DNA from: UBA6623 sp965238125
GTDB lineage: Bacteria > Acidobacteriota > Terriglobia > Bryobacterales > UBA6623
NCBI GenBank assembly: GCA_965238125.1
Contig: OZ250179.1
Coordinates: forward strand, 2,170,001 to 2,234,000
DNA length: 64,000 bases
Direction: 5' to 3'
The position numbers and the translations under genes were made by a program. Under the pieces are notes generated by a model, which ran no database searches, was not told where the DNA came from, and saw only the letters and a program-made list of their open reading frames with translations. Positions 1 through 9,203 of the stretch are shown piece after piece (position 1 is the stretch's first letter; each line of letters opens with the position of its first letter).

Positions 1-2
1 AG

Positions 3-1139
3 GCGACTCTGGAAGTCTCTCGCGCGGCCGAAACGATGATCGGCTCGGCGGAAGAGGCCAAGCGGCTCGGCTCGGAAGTGGTCCCGCTGGACGGGGCGCC
101 GGGCGCGGGCAGTCGCTTCGGATTTACGTTGCGCGTACCCTGCGGGGTGGTTCTTGCGATCACGCCTTTCAACTTCCCGCTTAATCTCGTCGTGCACAAG
201 ATCGGCCCCGCCCTAGCCGGCGGCAACACGGTCATCATCAAACCCGCGACCGACACTCCCTTGACGGCGCTGAAGCTGACACAAATCATGCTCGACGCCG
301 GACTGCCTCCCGAGGGCATTCAATGCTTGACGGGCTCGGGCGCCGAGATCGGTGGAACGTTGTGCGCCGACCCGCGTGTGAGAAAGATCAGCTTCACGGG
401 AAGCCGCGACGTCGGCGAGCGCATCTGCCATACGGCCGGCCTGAAAAAGGTGACCATGGAGTTGGGCAGCAACGCCCCGGTCATCGTGCTGCCCGACGCC
501 GATCTCGATAAAGCCGCCGCGGCCATCGCCGTGACGGGTTTCGCGAATGCCGGCCAGGTGTGCATCAGCGCGCAGCGCATTCTCACCCATAGCTCGATCT
601 ACGGCGATCTCATCGATGCATTGAAGCCCATCGTGGAAGGCCTGACGACGGGGGATCCGCTATCCGCCGACACTAAGGTCGGGCCGATGGTGCGAGAGGA
701 AGACGCCGTTCGCGTGGCCGAGTGGATCGAGGAAGCCGCCGGTCAGGGTGCCAACGTCGTCACCGGCGGACAACGGGACGGGGCCGTGCTGGCGCCGAGC
801 ATTTTGACCGATGTGCGCCCCGAAATGCGTATTTCGGCCGACGAAGTTTTCGGTCCCGCCGTTGCTCTCACACCGGTTTCCGACGTGGACGAAGCGATCT
901 CACTCGCCAACGAGACCAATTACGGCCTCTCCGCCGCGATTTTCACCGAGAGCCTCGACAACGCCATGCGTTTCGCTCGCGAGGTGGATTCGGGGAACCT
1001 CCACATCAATTGGGGCTCGCAGTGGCGCGCCGATCTGATGCCCTACGGCGGGCTCAAGGAAAGCGGCTTTGGCAAGGAAGGTCCGAAATACGCGGTACAA
1101 GAGATGACCGAGACGAAGATGGTTGTGATGCACGTGTAG
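3..1139 (+). CDS. Aldehyde dehydrogenase, 5'-truncated by the window edge
   Basis: NAD(P)+-dependent oxidation of an aldehyde to the acid in the cytoplasm (ALDH superfamily). The reading frame is open to base 3, so the N-terminus lies outside the window and the ATG at 36 is internal. Visible: the Rossmann segment ending in TPFNFPLNL, the catalytic glutamate in MELGSNAP (codon at 459), the nucleophilic cysteine in GQVC (codon at 561), and the C-terminal EVFGPAV and YGGLKESGFG motifs. About 378 residues are present of a family norm near 480. The substrate cannot be read from the sequence; lactaldehyde- or succinate-semialdehyde-like enzymes are possible. It converges on prfB. Confidence 0.93.
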   Translation, partial: ATLEVSRAAETMIGSAEEAKRLGSEVVPLDGAPGAGSRFGFTLRVPCGVVLAITPFNFPLNLVVHKIGPALAGGNTVIIKPATDTPLTALKLTQIMLDAGLPPEGIQCLTGSGAEIGGTLCADPRVRKISFTGSRDVGERICHTAGLKKVTMELGSNAPVIVLPDADLDKAAAAIAVTGFANAGQVCISAQRILTHSSIYGDLIDALKPIVEGLTTGDPLSADTKVGPMVREEDAVRVAEWIEEAAGQGANVVTGGQRDGAVLAPSILTDVRPEMRISADEVFGPAVALTPVSDVDEAISLANETNYGLSAAIFTESLDNAMRFAREVDSGNLHINWGSQWRADLMPYGGLKESGFGKEGPKYAVQEMTETKMVVMHV

Positions 1140-1261
1140 GGCATTCGCGGAACGGCGTGCCCGAAGTAGTCCGTGGTGGAAGTCCAACTACGCGAAATAA
1201 GGGTACGGCCGCGCATCCATGAATCCGCGAGATTCATGATACCGCCATGAAAATGGCTGTC

Positions 1262-1395
1262 GGCAACGAGGCGGGTTGGATGACAGGCTTCGTTCCTTTC
1301 GCCCTGTCAGGGCTCGATTTCGTTGGGTTCCGTACCTGGGGTTCCGCCTTCGGCTCTACCCCAGGCTATATTCCTGCCGCCGCTTCGCGGCTGTA
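1262..1395. repeat. Structured non-coding element, possible dispersed repeat
   Basis: The gap between the convergent ALDH and prfB genes has no convincing gene. It contains an 8-bp perfect stem (CCTGGGGT at 1335-1342 with ACCCCAGG at 1358-1365) around a C/T-rich loop, followed by a GC-rich CCGCCGCTTCGCGGCTG palindrome. Elements of this style recur in Acidobacteria and Planctomycetes genomes as I remember them, but only one copy is visible here. It could also act as a bidirectional terminator. A small 7-bp inverted repeat (ATGAATC/GATTCAT) lies just upstream at 1218-1236. Confidence 0.35.
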
Positions 1396-1471
1396 GAGAT
1401 TTGCGGTTCCGGCCGGCGAAAATCAAAGGGTCGTCCCGGTTTTCGTCCGAAGACACCGTTGCCACTAGCTG

Positions 1472-2600
1472 CTAGTCCATGTCGCGGTCTTCGCTGGCGG
1501 TCTTACCGGTTTTCCCGTAGACAAGGTAGGCGTGCATGAAGCCCGCGAGGTCGCCGTCGAGAACGCGGTCGACGTCGCCTTTTTCGAGCTTGCTGCGCAG
1601 GTCCTTGACGAGACGGTACGGCTGTAGGACGTAGTTGCGGATCTGGCTGCCGAAATTGATGTCGGCTTTTTGGGATTCGAGTTTGTCCGCCTCGGCCTGC
1701 TTCTTCTTCATCTCGTGGTCGTACAGGCGCGCCTGGAGCACCTTCATCGCCGAGGCCTTGTTCTTGTGCTGCGAACGCTCGTTTTGGCACTGCACGACAA
1801 TGCCGGTGGGAAGGTGCGTAATCCGCACGGCCGAGTCGGTCATATTGACGTGCTGGCCCCCAGCTCCGCCCGCTCGGTAGGTGTCGACACGCAAGTCCTC
1901 GGTGCGGACCTCAACCTCGATCTCCTCGTCGGTTTCGGGATAGATGAAGACCGAGGCAAAAGAGGTGTGCCGGCGGGCGTTCGAGTCGAACGGAGAGATG
2001 CGCACCAGCCGATGGACGCCGACCTCCGATCGCAGCAAGCCGTAAACGTTCTCACCGGCGACGGTGAAGGTCGCTGATTTCAACCCCGCCTCTTCGCCCG
2101 GCACGCTGTCGGTCAGTTCGGCCTTGAACCCTTGCCGCTCGGCCCAGCGGAGGTACATCCGCAGCAGCATTTGGGTCCAGTCTTGGGCTTCGGTGCCGCC
2201 GGCCCCGGAATGCAGGACCACAATGGCGTTGCGATGGTCGTTGTCGCCGGAAAGCAACGCCTCGGTCTCGATGCGGTCGGCCCGCTCGCCGAGCGCCGCC
2301 ATTTCGGCTTCGATTTCGGGTTGCACGGGCTCGCCTTCGCGAGCCAGCTCGAGCAGCGTTTCAATGTCGCTGGTCGTCTCGGCGAGGCCTTGCTCGGCTT
2401 CGAGGGCACGCGTGAGGCGCTTGCGCTCGCGCATGACCGGTTCGGTCTTCGCGGGATTGTTCCAGAAAGCCGGCTCGGCGATTTGCTTTTCGATTTTCTC
2501 CAGCTGGGGTTTCTTCGAGGCGGCGTCAAAGATACCCCCGGATCGTCCGAACGCGATCACGCAGGGAGGTAAATTCTCGGTCTAGTTCGTCGAGGGTCAT
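1472..2600 (-). CDS. prfB: Peptide chain release factor 2, programmed +1 frameshift
   Basis: RF2 terminates translation at UGA and UAA codons. The first 24 codons (ATG at 2600, starting MTLDELDREF and ending RGYL) end at an in-frame TGA at 2528-2526. The rest continues in the +1 frame (DAASKKPQLEKIEK). The product is about 375 residues, normal for RF2. Visible: the SPF recognition motif (RISPFDSNARR, around residue 200), the GGQ catalytic motif (AGGAGGQHVNMTDSAVR, around residue 245) and the HxNxxxAM-type tail (QHKNKASAMK). Low RF2 activity lets the ribosome pause and shift, giving autoregulation. A purine-rich GGAAG lies before the ATG. Convergent with ALDH. Confidence 0.97.
2525..2541 (-). 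promoter_or_regulatory. prfB recoding site (CTT TGA C with internal SD)
   Basis: On the minus strand the sequence reads CGGGGGTATCTTTGAC. This is the canonical RF2 signal: an anti-SD-pairing G run three bases before the CTT slippery codon, then the TGA stop followed by C. The ribosome slips +1 from CTT to TTT and continues in the main frame. Spacing and bases match the widely conserved bacterial site. Confidence 0.95.
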
Positions 2601-2759
2601 CGATGGTCTTCCAAGGGCTCTTTCTTTAGTGTAGTCGGATGGGTCGGGGTGGTTGCCGGCGGTGTCGGGGCGGGTTGGCGCGTTGGGGGTGATGGCGGTG
2701 TGTTCCCTTCCCAGGTGGCGGCGGGTGGGCCTTGGGGTGGGTCCTACTACGCGAAAAAG

Positions 2760-2840
2760 GGGGACAGCCGGACGATTTTCGCGATCGACGGATGTGGGCG
2801 ATTGAGCAGTTCTGCCGGCGAAAATCTTGTGGCAGTCCCC
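2760..2840. repeat. MITE-like imperfect inverted repeat element
   Basis: Two 23-nt arms, the left starting GGGGACAGCCGG and the right ending GGCAGTCCCC, match at about 17 of 23 positions when one is reverse-complemented. They enclose roughly 35 bp. The GGGGAC...GTCCCC ends resemble non-autonomous elements mobilised by REP-associated (Y1) transposases. No transposase gene of that type is in the window. The rest of 2601-2984 shows nothing else I recognise. Confidence 0.4.
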
Positions 2841-2984
2841 TATTTTCACCCGCCCCATTTTCGCCTGATTGCACTTTTGCCACGGGACGCCTTGCTCTCC
2901 CCGCGTACGGCAAGTTTTTCTCGCGGGGACGAAAAGTTGGCGTCTGGAACAGTTGGCTGACGTTGACATAGAACGACTTAGCTT

Positions 2985-3000
2985 TGGCAGTGTTGGTGCA
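2985..3000 (+). promoter_or_regulatory. Candidate sigma-54 promoter of the flagellar operon
   Basis: TGGCAG-N5-GTGCA has the GG/GC spacing of a -24/-12 promoter. Sigma-54 control of flagellar operons is common in several phyla. The predicted transcription start would fall next to the GTG start of flgB at 3012, implying a leaderless message, which weakens the call. A TTGACA hexamer at 2963-2968 lacks a good -10 partner. Confidence 0.35.
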
Positions 3001-3011
3001 ACTCGGTCCGC

Positions 3012-3365
3012 GTGCTGATTAGTGAACAAACCCTGCTGGTGGCCCGTTATATGGACCTGCTGACGAGTCGGCAAAGGCTCGTCGCGGCGAATATCGCTAA
3101 CACGGATACGCCGGGCTACCGTGCTCGAGACATCGACTTCAACCGCGAGATGGCGCGCGCCCTCGATCAGCCCGGCGCTGATCCGCTTCCACCCATCGCG
3201 GTCCACGAGGTCGAGGGGCTGCGGGTGAAAAACGACGGCAACAACGTGAGTCTTGATCGTGAATTGCAGTTGCTCGCCGACACGGGCATTCGTTTCAACC
3301 TGGCGGCGCAGATGCTGCGAGGAAATATTCAAGCCGTGAGAACAGCGATTCGAGAAGCACGATAA
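3012..3365 (+). CDS. flgB: Flagellar basal-body rod protein FlgB
   Basis: Proximal rod subunit of the flagellar basal body, secreted by the flagellar export gate. The N-terminal rod signature LVAANIANTDTPGYRARDIDF is characteristic, with the ANxANxxTPGY pattern around residue 28. The C-terminal helix (LAAQMLRGNIQAVRTAIRE) packs on the N-terminus in this family. At 117 residues it is slightly shorter than E. coli FlgB (138). It starts with GTG and heads an eight-gene operon. Confidence 0.95.
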   Translation: MLISEQTLLVARYMDLLTSRQRLVAANIANTDTPGYRARDIDFNREMARALDQPGADPLPPIAVHEVEGLRVKNDGNNVSLDRELQLLADTGIRFNLAAQMLRGNIQAVRTAIREAR

Positions 3366-3435
3366 CAGGATCTCTTTGGGACTCATAATCCGTTTATGAA
3401 CAACTATTTATAGCCATCCCCTAAACCAGAACAGT

Positions 3436-3900
3436 ATGAGTTTATTCTCTATTCTCGACGTCAGCTCCTCGGGCCTTTCGGCGCAGCGAACCCGGGTCGA
3501 GGTGTTGGCCCAGAACATCGCCAACGCCGAAACCACCCGAACGGCCGACGGCGGACCCTACCGCAGGCGGCGGGTCGTGTTCGAGGCCGAGCGGCGGCCG
3601 GTGACGCCGTTTGGAACCGTGCTGGCGAGAGTGGTTAGACCGGTGGATCGGTCTCTTGATCGTGAGACCCAAGGGGTGCGCATTGCCGAGCTTAGATTGG
3701 ACGACGCAGCGCCGGAGATGCGCTATCAGCCACATCATCCCGATGCCGATGTCGAAGGCTACGTGGCCTACCCGTCTTTCAACCCCGTTGAAGACATGGT
3801 GGATCTGACCGCGGCCGTGCGGTCCTATCAGGCCAATCTAACAGTGATCGCGTCCGTTAAGGAAATGGTGGCCCGCACGATCGATATCGGCCGAAGTTAG
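3436..3900 (+). CDS. flgC: Flagellar basal-body rod protein FlgC
   Basis: Second proximal rod protein. The N-terminus carries the rod motif (SGLSAQRTRVEVLAQNIANA) and the C-terminus the FlgC signature NPVEDMVDLTAAVRSYQANLTV, which forms the coiled rod helix. At 154 residues it is close to the usual 135-150. It follows flgB after 70 bp, in the conserved flgB-flgC-fliE order. The middle segment (RRPVTPFGTVLARVV) is more variable, as in homologues. Confidence 0.95.
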   Translation: MSLFSILDVSSSGLSAQRTRVEVLAQNIANAETTRTADGGPYRRRRVVFEAERRPVTPFGTVLARVVRPVDRSLDRETQGVRIAELRLDDAAPEMRYQPHHPDADVEGYVAYPSFNPVEDMVDLTAAVRSYQANLTVIASVKEMVARTIDIGRS

Positions 3901-3937
3901 GCCCGGGGATAACGGCTCACAGTAAGACAGACGACTC

Positions 3938-4237
3938 ATGAATCCGATTGATATCAACAGGGTTATCCCGCCGGAGCTGATCCGCCTCGACGAGCCGACG
4001 AAATCCGCGGACGCGTCCGGCTCTTTCGCCGGCATGCTCGACGACGCCTTCGCGCGGATGCGGGAGATCCAAGGGGAAGCGGATGACCAAGTCCGGCAAC
4101 TGCTGGCCGGCGAACCGGTGGATCTGCATCGAGTGATATTGGCCGGGGAGAAGGCCGGTTTGGCGACGAACTTGATGATGAGTATTCGAAACAAGGTGGT
4201 TGACGCGTATCAAGAAGTGATGCGCATGCAGGTGTAA
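3938..4237 (+). CDS. fliE: Flagellar hook-basal body adaptor FliE
   Basis: FliE joins the MS ring to the rod and is among the first substrates exported. The 99-residue length fits. The C-terminal half has the family pattern: an amphipathic helix, then GEPVDLHRVILAGEKA and NKVVDAYQEVMRMQV. It lies between flgC and fliF, the standard position. The 131-bp gap to fliF shows no promoter I can call. Confidence 0.93.
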   Translation: MNPIDINRVIPPELIRLDEPTKSADASGSFAGMLDDAFARMREIQGEADDQVRQLLAGEPVDLHRVILAGEKAGLATNLMMSIRNKVVDAYQEVMRMQV

Positions 4238-4368
4238 TGACCCGGCTGACGACAGCGGTAGATTCCACCTCGATGTGTCCCCTTCCCGGTTCGGCGCGGC
4301 CCGGGCTGTCTTATTGCCGCTCGGGATTGTCCCGGCGATAGTGCGGTCCTACCGCCGGGAGGCGACTC

Positions 4369-6033
4369 GTGAATCCGAGGGTCGTTGAATTCCTAAAGCA
4401 GTATTTTGGCCAAGTCCTGAATTTTTGGCTCGGCCTCAACCCGCGCCGCAGGATCGTCTTGGTCGTGTCGGCCCTTTTGGTCTTCGGCGGAATCTATGCC
4501 TTTCGAGAGCACATGGCCGACCGGGCCTTTCGGCCGCTTTACACACAGTTGACCGAGAAGGAAGCCGGAGCGGCGGTCGAGAGACTGAAGGAACTCCAGG
4601 TACTCTACCGCCTGGCTTCGGGAGGGACGACGATTCTGGTTCCCGAGCCGCACCTTGCGGAAGTGCGGCTACAACTCGCTTCCGACGGACTACCGCAGTA
4701 CGGGCGGCTGGGGTTTGAACTTTTCGACAATGCCGGCTTCGGGGCCACGGAGTTTGCCGAGCACGTCAATTTTCGTCGCGCCCTGGAAGGTGAGCTGGAA
4801 CGCTCGATCCTTTCGCTTGCCGAAGTGGAGCGGGCGCGGGTCCACATCAGTTTGCCTCGGCGATCGGTCTTTCTGGAAGATGAGCGGCCGGCGAAAGCTT
4901 CTCTGATCCTGCATCTTCGGCGTGGAGCCTCGCTTTCCGAAGAACAAGTGAACGCCGTCTCCTTCTTGGTCGCCAGCGCCGTGGAGGATTTGGACCCGCA
5001 AAAAGTCGTCATCGTCGACACCAGCGGTAGGGTCTTAGCACGGCCGGGTCCCGATGGCGACGGCTTTAGCGGAGAGCAGCTCGAATATCGGCGCAAGTTG
5101 GAAAAGGAGATCAACCGCCGCGTCGTGGCGACGCTCGAGCCGTATATCGGCTTCGATCGCGTACGCTCGAACGCCGTCGCCGAGGTGGACTGGAATCAGG
5201 GGGAGCAAACCGAGGAAGTACTCGACCCCAATACGATCGTGATCACGAAGCAGCGTTCGGAGGAGAACGCCCGGCCGTTGGCGGAAAGAGGCGTACCCGG
5301 CACGGCTTCGAATCTTCCGCGGGAACCGGCCGCGCCGGAAGTCGCGGCGAACTCGGCGTCGCGCATTCTCGAGACGACGAATTTCCAGACGAGCCGGACG
5401 GTGACGCGTCTGGATCTCGAACGGGGCCAGGTGAAACGGCTTTCGGTGGCGGTTCTCATCGATCACCGCATCGAGGTCAACGAAGAGGCCCGCGAGCTGG
5501 TACGGGTGGCGCGGACGCCCGAAGAGATGGAGAAATTCCGCCGGCTGGTGATCGCCGCCGCCGGGATTGTCGAGACGCGCGGGGACACGCTCACCATCGA
5601 GAGCTTGCCGTTTACGATTTTCGAGGAGCCGCCGAGGCCGCCGGAGCCGCCGCCGAATCCTGAAGACGAGCTTTTCTCGTTGGAATGGCTCACGAAATAC
5701 CGATATCACTTAATAACAGTCGGTGTGTCGCTCGTCCTGCTGGTCTTCACCGTATGGTTCGCGATCCGATTCCGACGCCGCATGACGCGCATGAGAGCTG
5801 AAGCCGAAGCCAAGCGTCACGCCGAGGAAGAGCAGAAGCAACTGGAGGCAGCCGAGGACGAGGCTCGTAAGCACGCGGTCGAAGAGGCCAAGATGCTGCA
5901 AGGGTTGCGGCTGGCGACGCTGCAAAGTTCGAAAGCGCAGGTTCTCAAGAAGCACCTCGAGGAGATGGCCGCCAATGAGTCGGAAGCCTTCGTCCAATTG
6001 ATGCGTTCCTGGATCCACGAGGATGATAAGTAA
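4369..6033 (+). CDS. fliF: Flagellar MS-ring protein FliF
   Basis: Inner-membrane ring that founds the basal body. Segments: TM1 at about residues 29-46 (IVLVVSALLVFGGIYAF), the YscJ/FliF ring-building domain (to about 230, with ERSILSLAEVERARVHISLP), the periplasmic C-domain (VTRLDLERGQVKRLSVAVLID), TM2 near 446-466, and a cytoplasmic tail with a charged coiled coil and C-terminal FliG-binding helix. The length of 554 matches the family. It starts with GTG and overlaps the fliG start by 11 bp, suggesting translational coupling. Confidence 0.97.
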   Translation: MNPRVVEFLKQYFGQVLNFWLGLNPRRRIVLVVSALLVFGGIYAFREHMADRAFRPLYTQLTEKEAGAAVERLKELQVLYRLASGGTTILVPEPHLAEVRLQLASDGLPQYGRLGFELFDNAGFGATEFAEHVNFRRALEGELERSILSLAEVERARVHISLPRRSVFLEDERPAKASLILHLRRGASLSEEQVNAVSFLVASAVEDLDPQKVVIVDTSGRVLARPGPDGDGFSGEQLEYRRKLEKEINRRVVATLEPYIGFDRVRSNAVAEVDWNQGEQTEEVLDPNTIVITKQRSEENARPLAERGVPGTASNLPREPAAPEVAANSASRILETTNFQTSRTVTRLDLERGQVKRLSVAVLIDHRIEVNEEARELVRVARTPEEMEKFRRLVIAAAGIVETRGDTLTIESLPFTIFEEPPRPPEPPPNPEDELFSLEWLTKYRYHLITVGVSLVLLVFTVWFAIRFRRRMTRMRAEAEAKRHAEEEQKQLEAAEDEARKHAVEEAKMLQGLRLATLQSSKAQVLKKHLEEMAANESEAFVQLMRSWIHEDDK

Positions 6034-7051
6034 CGCCGAAACCAACGAAATCTTTTCGGGTCTGCGGAAAGCGGCCATTGCGATCGTCACGCTGGGCGAC
6101 GAGGTGGCCGCCGAGGTTTTCCGCTACCTAAACGAGGAGGAGATTCAATCCCTCGGCCGGGAGATCTCGAAACTGAGCAAGGTCACGCCGGAACAGGCGG
6201 AGAGGGTCCTGCAAGAGTTTCATGAGATGTCGATGGCACAGGACTATCTGATGTCCGGCGGTGTCGAGTACGCGAAACGCGTACTGAACAGCGCTTTCGG
6301 CCCTGACCGGGCTCGCCACATCATTGACCGCGTGATGAAATCGCTCGGGAACGAGGTTCCGACCTTCGACTCTTTGCAAAAAGCGGACCCGCAGCAGGTC
6401 GCGAAGTTCATTCAGAGCGAGCATCCGCAAACAATCGCTTTGGTGCTTTCCCACCTCAACAGCACCTCGGCCGCGGGCATGTTGATGGCCCTGCAGCCGG
6501 AGGTACGCGGAGATGTCGCTCGGCGCATGGCGAACTTGGACCAGATCTCACCCGAGATCGTGCGGCGTATCGCAACGATCTTGGAGCAGAAGCTCAAATC
6601 GCTCGGCCAGTTCAGCCGTGAGTCGTACGGCGGCATGCCGGCGGTGGCGGAAATGTTCAATCGGCTGGAGTCGAATGCCGGTCAGGAGTTGCTGGGCCAG
6701 ATCGAAGAGCTGGACGACGAGTTGGGCGAGGCGATCCGCAACCTGATGTTCGTCTTCGAGGACTTACTGTTGATCGACAGCATGGGCATGCGGGAAATTC
6801 TTTCCCGCGTGGATAAGAACACCCTGACGCTGGGACTGAAAGGAACCAGCGAAAAGCTTCAAGAGCACTTTTTCGACAACATGTCCGAGAGGGGCGCGGG
6901 GATGTTGCAAGAGGATATGGAAGTGCTTGGGCCGGTCAAGATTCGGGACGTCGAAGCGGCCCAGCAGCAGGTCATCGGCGTGGTTCGAGCACTCGAGTCG
7001 GAGGGAGTGATCAGCTTGAAGGGCGCGGTGGGCGAGCAGTACGTCGTCTAA
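6023..7051 (+). CDS. fliG: Flagellar motor switch protein FliG
   Basis: Rotor protein of the C-ring that contacts MotA and converts ion flow into torque. At 342 residues it is typical. The middle domain has the EHPQTIALVLSHL surface that binds FliM. The C-terminal domain has the charged torque helix (DDELGEAIRNLMFVFEDL) and the following MGMREILSRVD. It overlaps fliF by 11 bp. A 96-bp gap separates it from fliH. Confidence 0.97.
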   Translation: MISNAETNEIFSGLRKAAIAIVTLGDEVAAEVFRYLNEEEIQSLGREISKLSKVTPEQAERVLQEFHEMSMAQDYLMSGGVEYAKRVLNSAFGPDRARHIIDRVMKSLGNEVPTFDSLQKADPQQVAKFIQSEHPQTIALVLSHLNSTSAAGMLMALQPEVRGDVARRMANLDQISPEIVRRIATILEQKLKSLGQFSRESYGGMPAVAEMFNRLESNAGQELLGQIEELDDELGEAIRNLMFVFEDLLLIDSMGMREILSRVDKNTLTLGLKGTSEKLQEHFFDNMSERGAGMLQEDMEVLGPVKIRDVEAAQQQVIGVVRALESEGVISLKGAVGEQYVV

Positions 7052-7147
7052 TCGAAGTCCGCCGATCGCGCCGGCTTGTTTGTAATCAATGTGCGTACGC
7101 GCCGCGGCCACGCGGTCCGTTCGATCTCGTGAGTTCTCGACGTTGCC

Positions 7148-7873
7148 ATGGGCGCCAAGCTGTTTAAACGCGGAGAGGCCGAGGGAGTGACGGAGTTCGT
7201 CCCGCCGCATACGGAGACCGATCCCGCCAGGGGGGTCCAACCGTATCAGCTGCGTCAGGTTAGGGCGGAGACCGCGGCGACGACTTTACCCTCGAATTCC
7301 GACGATACCGGAACCCATACGGACGCTGCCGGCGACCCGGGCACGGACGAGCAAACCGACGAAGCCCCGGTACAGCCGGAAGTTGACGTGGATGCGCTCC
7401 AGCGCGAGGCCTTCCAGCAAGGGTTTAGCGAGGGTGAGAAAGCGGGTTCGGACCGGGCGACGGCGCAGTTTCAAGAGGCGGTAGCCGCATTCGGGCAAGG
7501 CGCGCGAGAACTCGCGTCTCTCAAGCCGGTCCTCCGCATGGAAGCCGAAACCGAGCTGGTCGGCCTGGCTCTGACGATCGCCCGTCGCATCATTCGCCGT
7601 GAGCTGACAGTGGACCCGACTACCGTGCGGGCGTTGGTCAAGAGCTGTTGCGATGAGTTCGAGCGCGCGGAGATTCACCGTCTCCGCGTCCACCCGGGCG
7701 ACGTGGAAACGGTCGCGGCCTACTTCGAAGAGAACCCCGGCCCAACCATCCAATTGGAAGCGGACGGCTCCGTTTCGCCCGGTGGAGCGGTTTTCGAATC
7801 GGCTCAAGGGGAACTCGACGGTCGGATCGAAACCCAGCTCAGCGAAATCGAATACGGCTTGGCGGATCGCTGA
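7148..7873 (+). CDS. fliH: Flagellar assembly protein FliH
   Basis: Peripheral stator and regulator of the export ATPase FliI. The N-terminal third is acidic, low-complexity and probably disordered (DDTGTHTDAAGDPGTDEQ). A helical stretch follows (EAFQQGFSEGEKAGSDRA), then the conserved C-terminal domain (LVGLALTIARRIIRRELT and HPGDVETVAAYFEENPG). At 241 residues it is within family range. It ends one base before the fliI ATG, consistent with FliH2-FliI complex assembly from one message. Confidence 0.92.
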   Translation: MGAKLFKRGEAEGVTEFVPPHTETDPARGVQPYQLRQVRAETAATTLPSNSDDTGTHTDAAGDPGTDEQTDEAPVQPEVDVDALQREAFQQGFSEGEKAGSDRATAQFQEAVAAFGQGARELASLKPVLRMEAETELVGLALTIARRIIRRELTVDPTTVRALVKSCCDEFERAEIHRLRVHPGDVETVAAYFEENPGPTIQLEADGSVSPGGAVFESAQGELDGRIETQLSEIEYGLADR

Positions 7874-7874
7874 C

Positions 7875-9203
7875 ATGAGCGTTCCTGATATTCGGCAATC
7901 TCTACGGGCGCTGAGCGCTCAAGTCGAGAACTCACCCACGGTTCGTTGCTCCGGCGTCGTAACGGAAGTCGTGGGCGCGATCGTTGAATCCGAAGGCCCC
8001 GCCGTTGCTCTCGGCGATGTCTGCGAAGTGGAGACGGGTGACGCGGACTGGATCCGGGTCCAAGTCGTAGGCTTTCGGGGAAACCGCGTTCTCTCCATGC
8101 CCCTCGACGAACCCGGCCCGCTGCAACCGGGCCGCCGCATCGTGGCCCGCCAGGCGCATCGGCAAGCTCCGGCCGGCCCCGAAATCCTGGGTCGCGTTTT
8201 GGATGGCTTCGGCCGGCCGGCCGACGGGGCCGGGCCGCTGCACGCTTCGGAATTCCGCGATCTCTACGCATCGCCGCCGGGCCCGCTCGAGCGGGAAGCA
8301 ATTACCGAGTCCTTGGCGACGGGTGTGCGCGCGATTGACGGCCTGCTGCCGTGCGGGCGAGGCCAACGCATCGGCATTTTCGGCGGCTCGGGCGTCGGCA
8401 AGACGACGCTGTTGGGCGCGATGGCCCGTTACAGCGAGGCGGATGTCAACGTGATCGCGCTGATCGGCGAGCGCAACCGCGAAGTCCGCGCCTTTCTCGA
8501 TGAAACACTAGGGCCCGAAGGGCGCGCCAAGTCGGTGGTCATCGCCGCCACCTCGGACCGCCCGGCACCCGTCCGTGTGCGGGCAACGTTCTTGGCGGCG
8601 GCCATCGCGGAAGCGTTTCGCGACCAGGGCAAAGACGTCCTGCTGATCATGGACTCGGTGACCCGCTTCGCGATGGCGCAACGCGAAATCGGGCTGGCGG
8701 CGGGAGAGCCCCCGAGCGGGAAAGGCTATACGCCATCGGTTTTTCAAATGCTCCCGAAGGTGTTCGAGCGCGCGGGAAATTTCGCCCGCGGTTCGATTAC
8801 AGGTTTCTACACGGTGTTGGTTGAAGGCGACGACATGAACGATCCGATCGCGGACGCCGCGCGAGCGGTCCTCGACGGCCATATCGTGCTCTCTCGCGAG
8901 TTGGCGTCAGCCAACCACTATCCAGCCATCGACGCTCTGGAAAGCGTGAGTCGGCTGGCGCAGAGCGTGGCCGCGCCGCAGCACCTCGACTGGGCCTCAC
9001 GGCTGCGCAACTCGATGGCTACCTACAGGCGCTCGGAGGATTTGATCAACCTCGGCGCCTATGTTGGCGGCTCGAACGCGGCAGTGGACTCCGCGCTTGC
9101 GGTTCGCGACGAGATCGTCACCTTCTTGAAGCAGGATCTAGCCGCGCATCAATCGCTGGACCAAACGCTGGGGCAATTGCAGACACTGGCCCAAAAATTG
9201 TGA
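7875..9203 (+). CDS. fliI: Flagellum-specific ATP synthase FliI
   Basis: Hexameric export ATPase that delivers substrates to the flagellar gate. The start is ATG 7875 (MSVPDIRQSLRAL). The longer open frame upstream overlaps fliH and is not coding. Walker A GGSGVGKTTLLGA near residue 173, the catalytic loop GERNREVRAFLDE, Walker B VLLIMDSVTRFAMAQREIG near 255 and the F1-beta-like GSITGFYTVLVEGDD are all present. The 442-residue length is usual. It overlaps fliJ by 4 bp (GTGA). Confidence 0.97.
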   Translation: MSVPDIRQSLRALSAQVENSPTVRCSGVVTEVVGAIVESEGPAVALGDVCEVETGDADWIRVQVVGFRGNRVLSMPLDEPGPLQPGRRIVARQAHRQAPAGPEILGRVLDGFGRPADGAGPLHASEFRDLYASPPGPLEREAITESLATGVRAIDGLLPCGRGQRIGIFGGSGVGKTTLLGAMARYSEADVNVIALIGERNREVRAFLDETLGPEGRAKSVVIAATSDRPAPVRVRATFLAAAIAEAFRDQGKDVLLIMDSVTRFAMAQREIGLAAGEPPSGKGYTPSVFQMLPKVFERAGNFARGSITGFYTVLVEGDDMNDPIADAARAVLDGHIVLSRELASANHYPAIDALESVSRLAQSVAAPQHLDWASRLRNSMATYRRSEDLINLGAYVGGSNAAVDSALAVRDEIVTFLKQDLAAHQSLDQTLGQLQTLAQKL

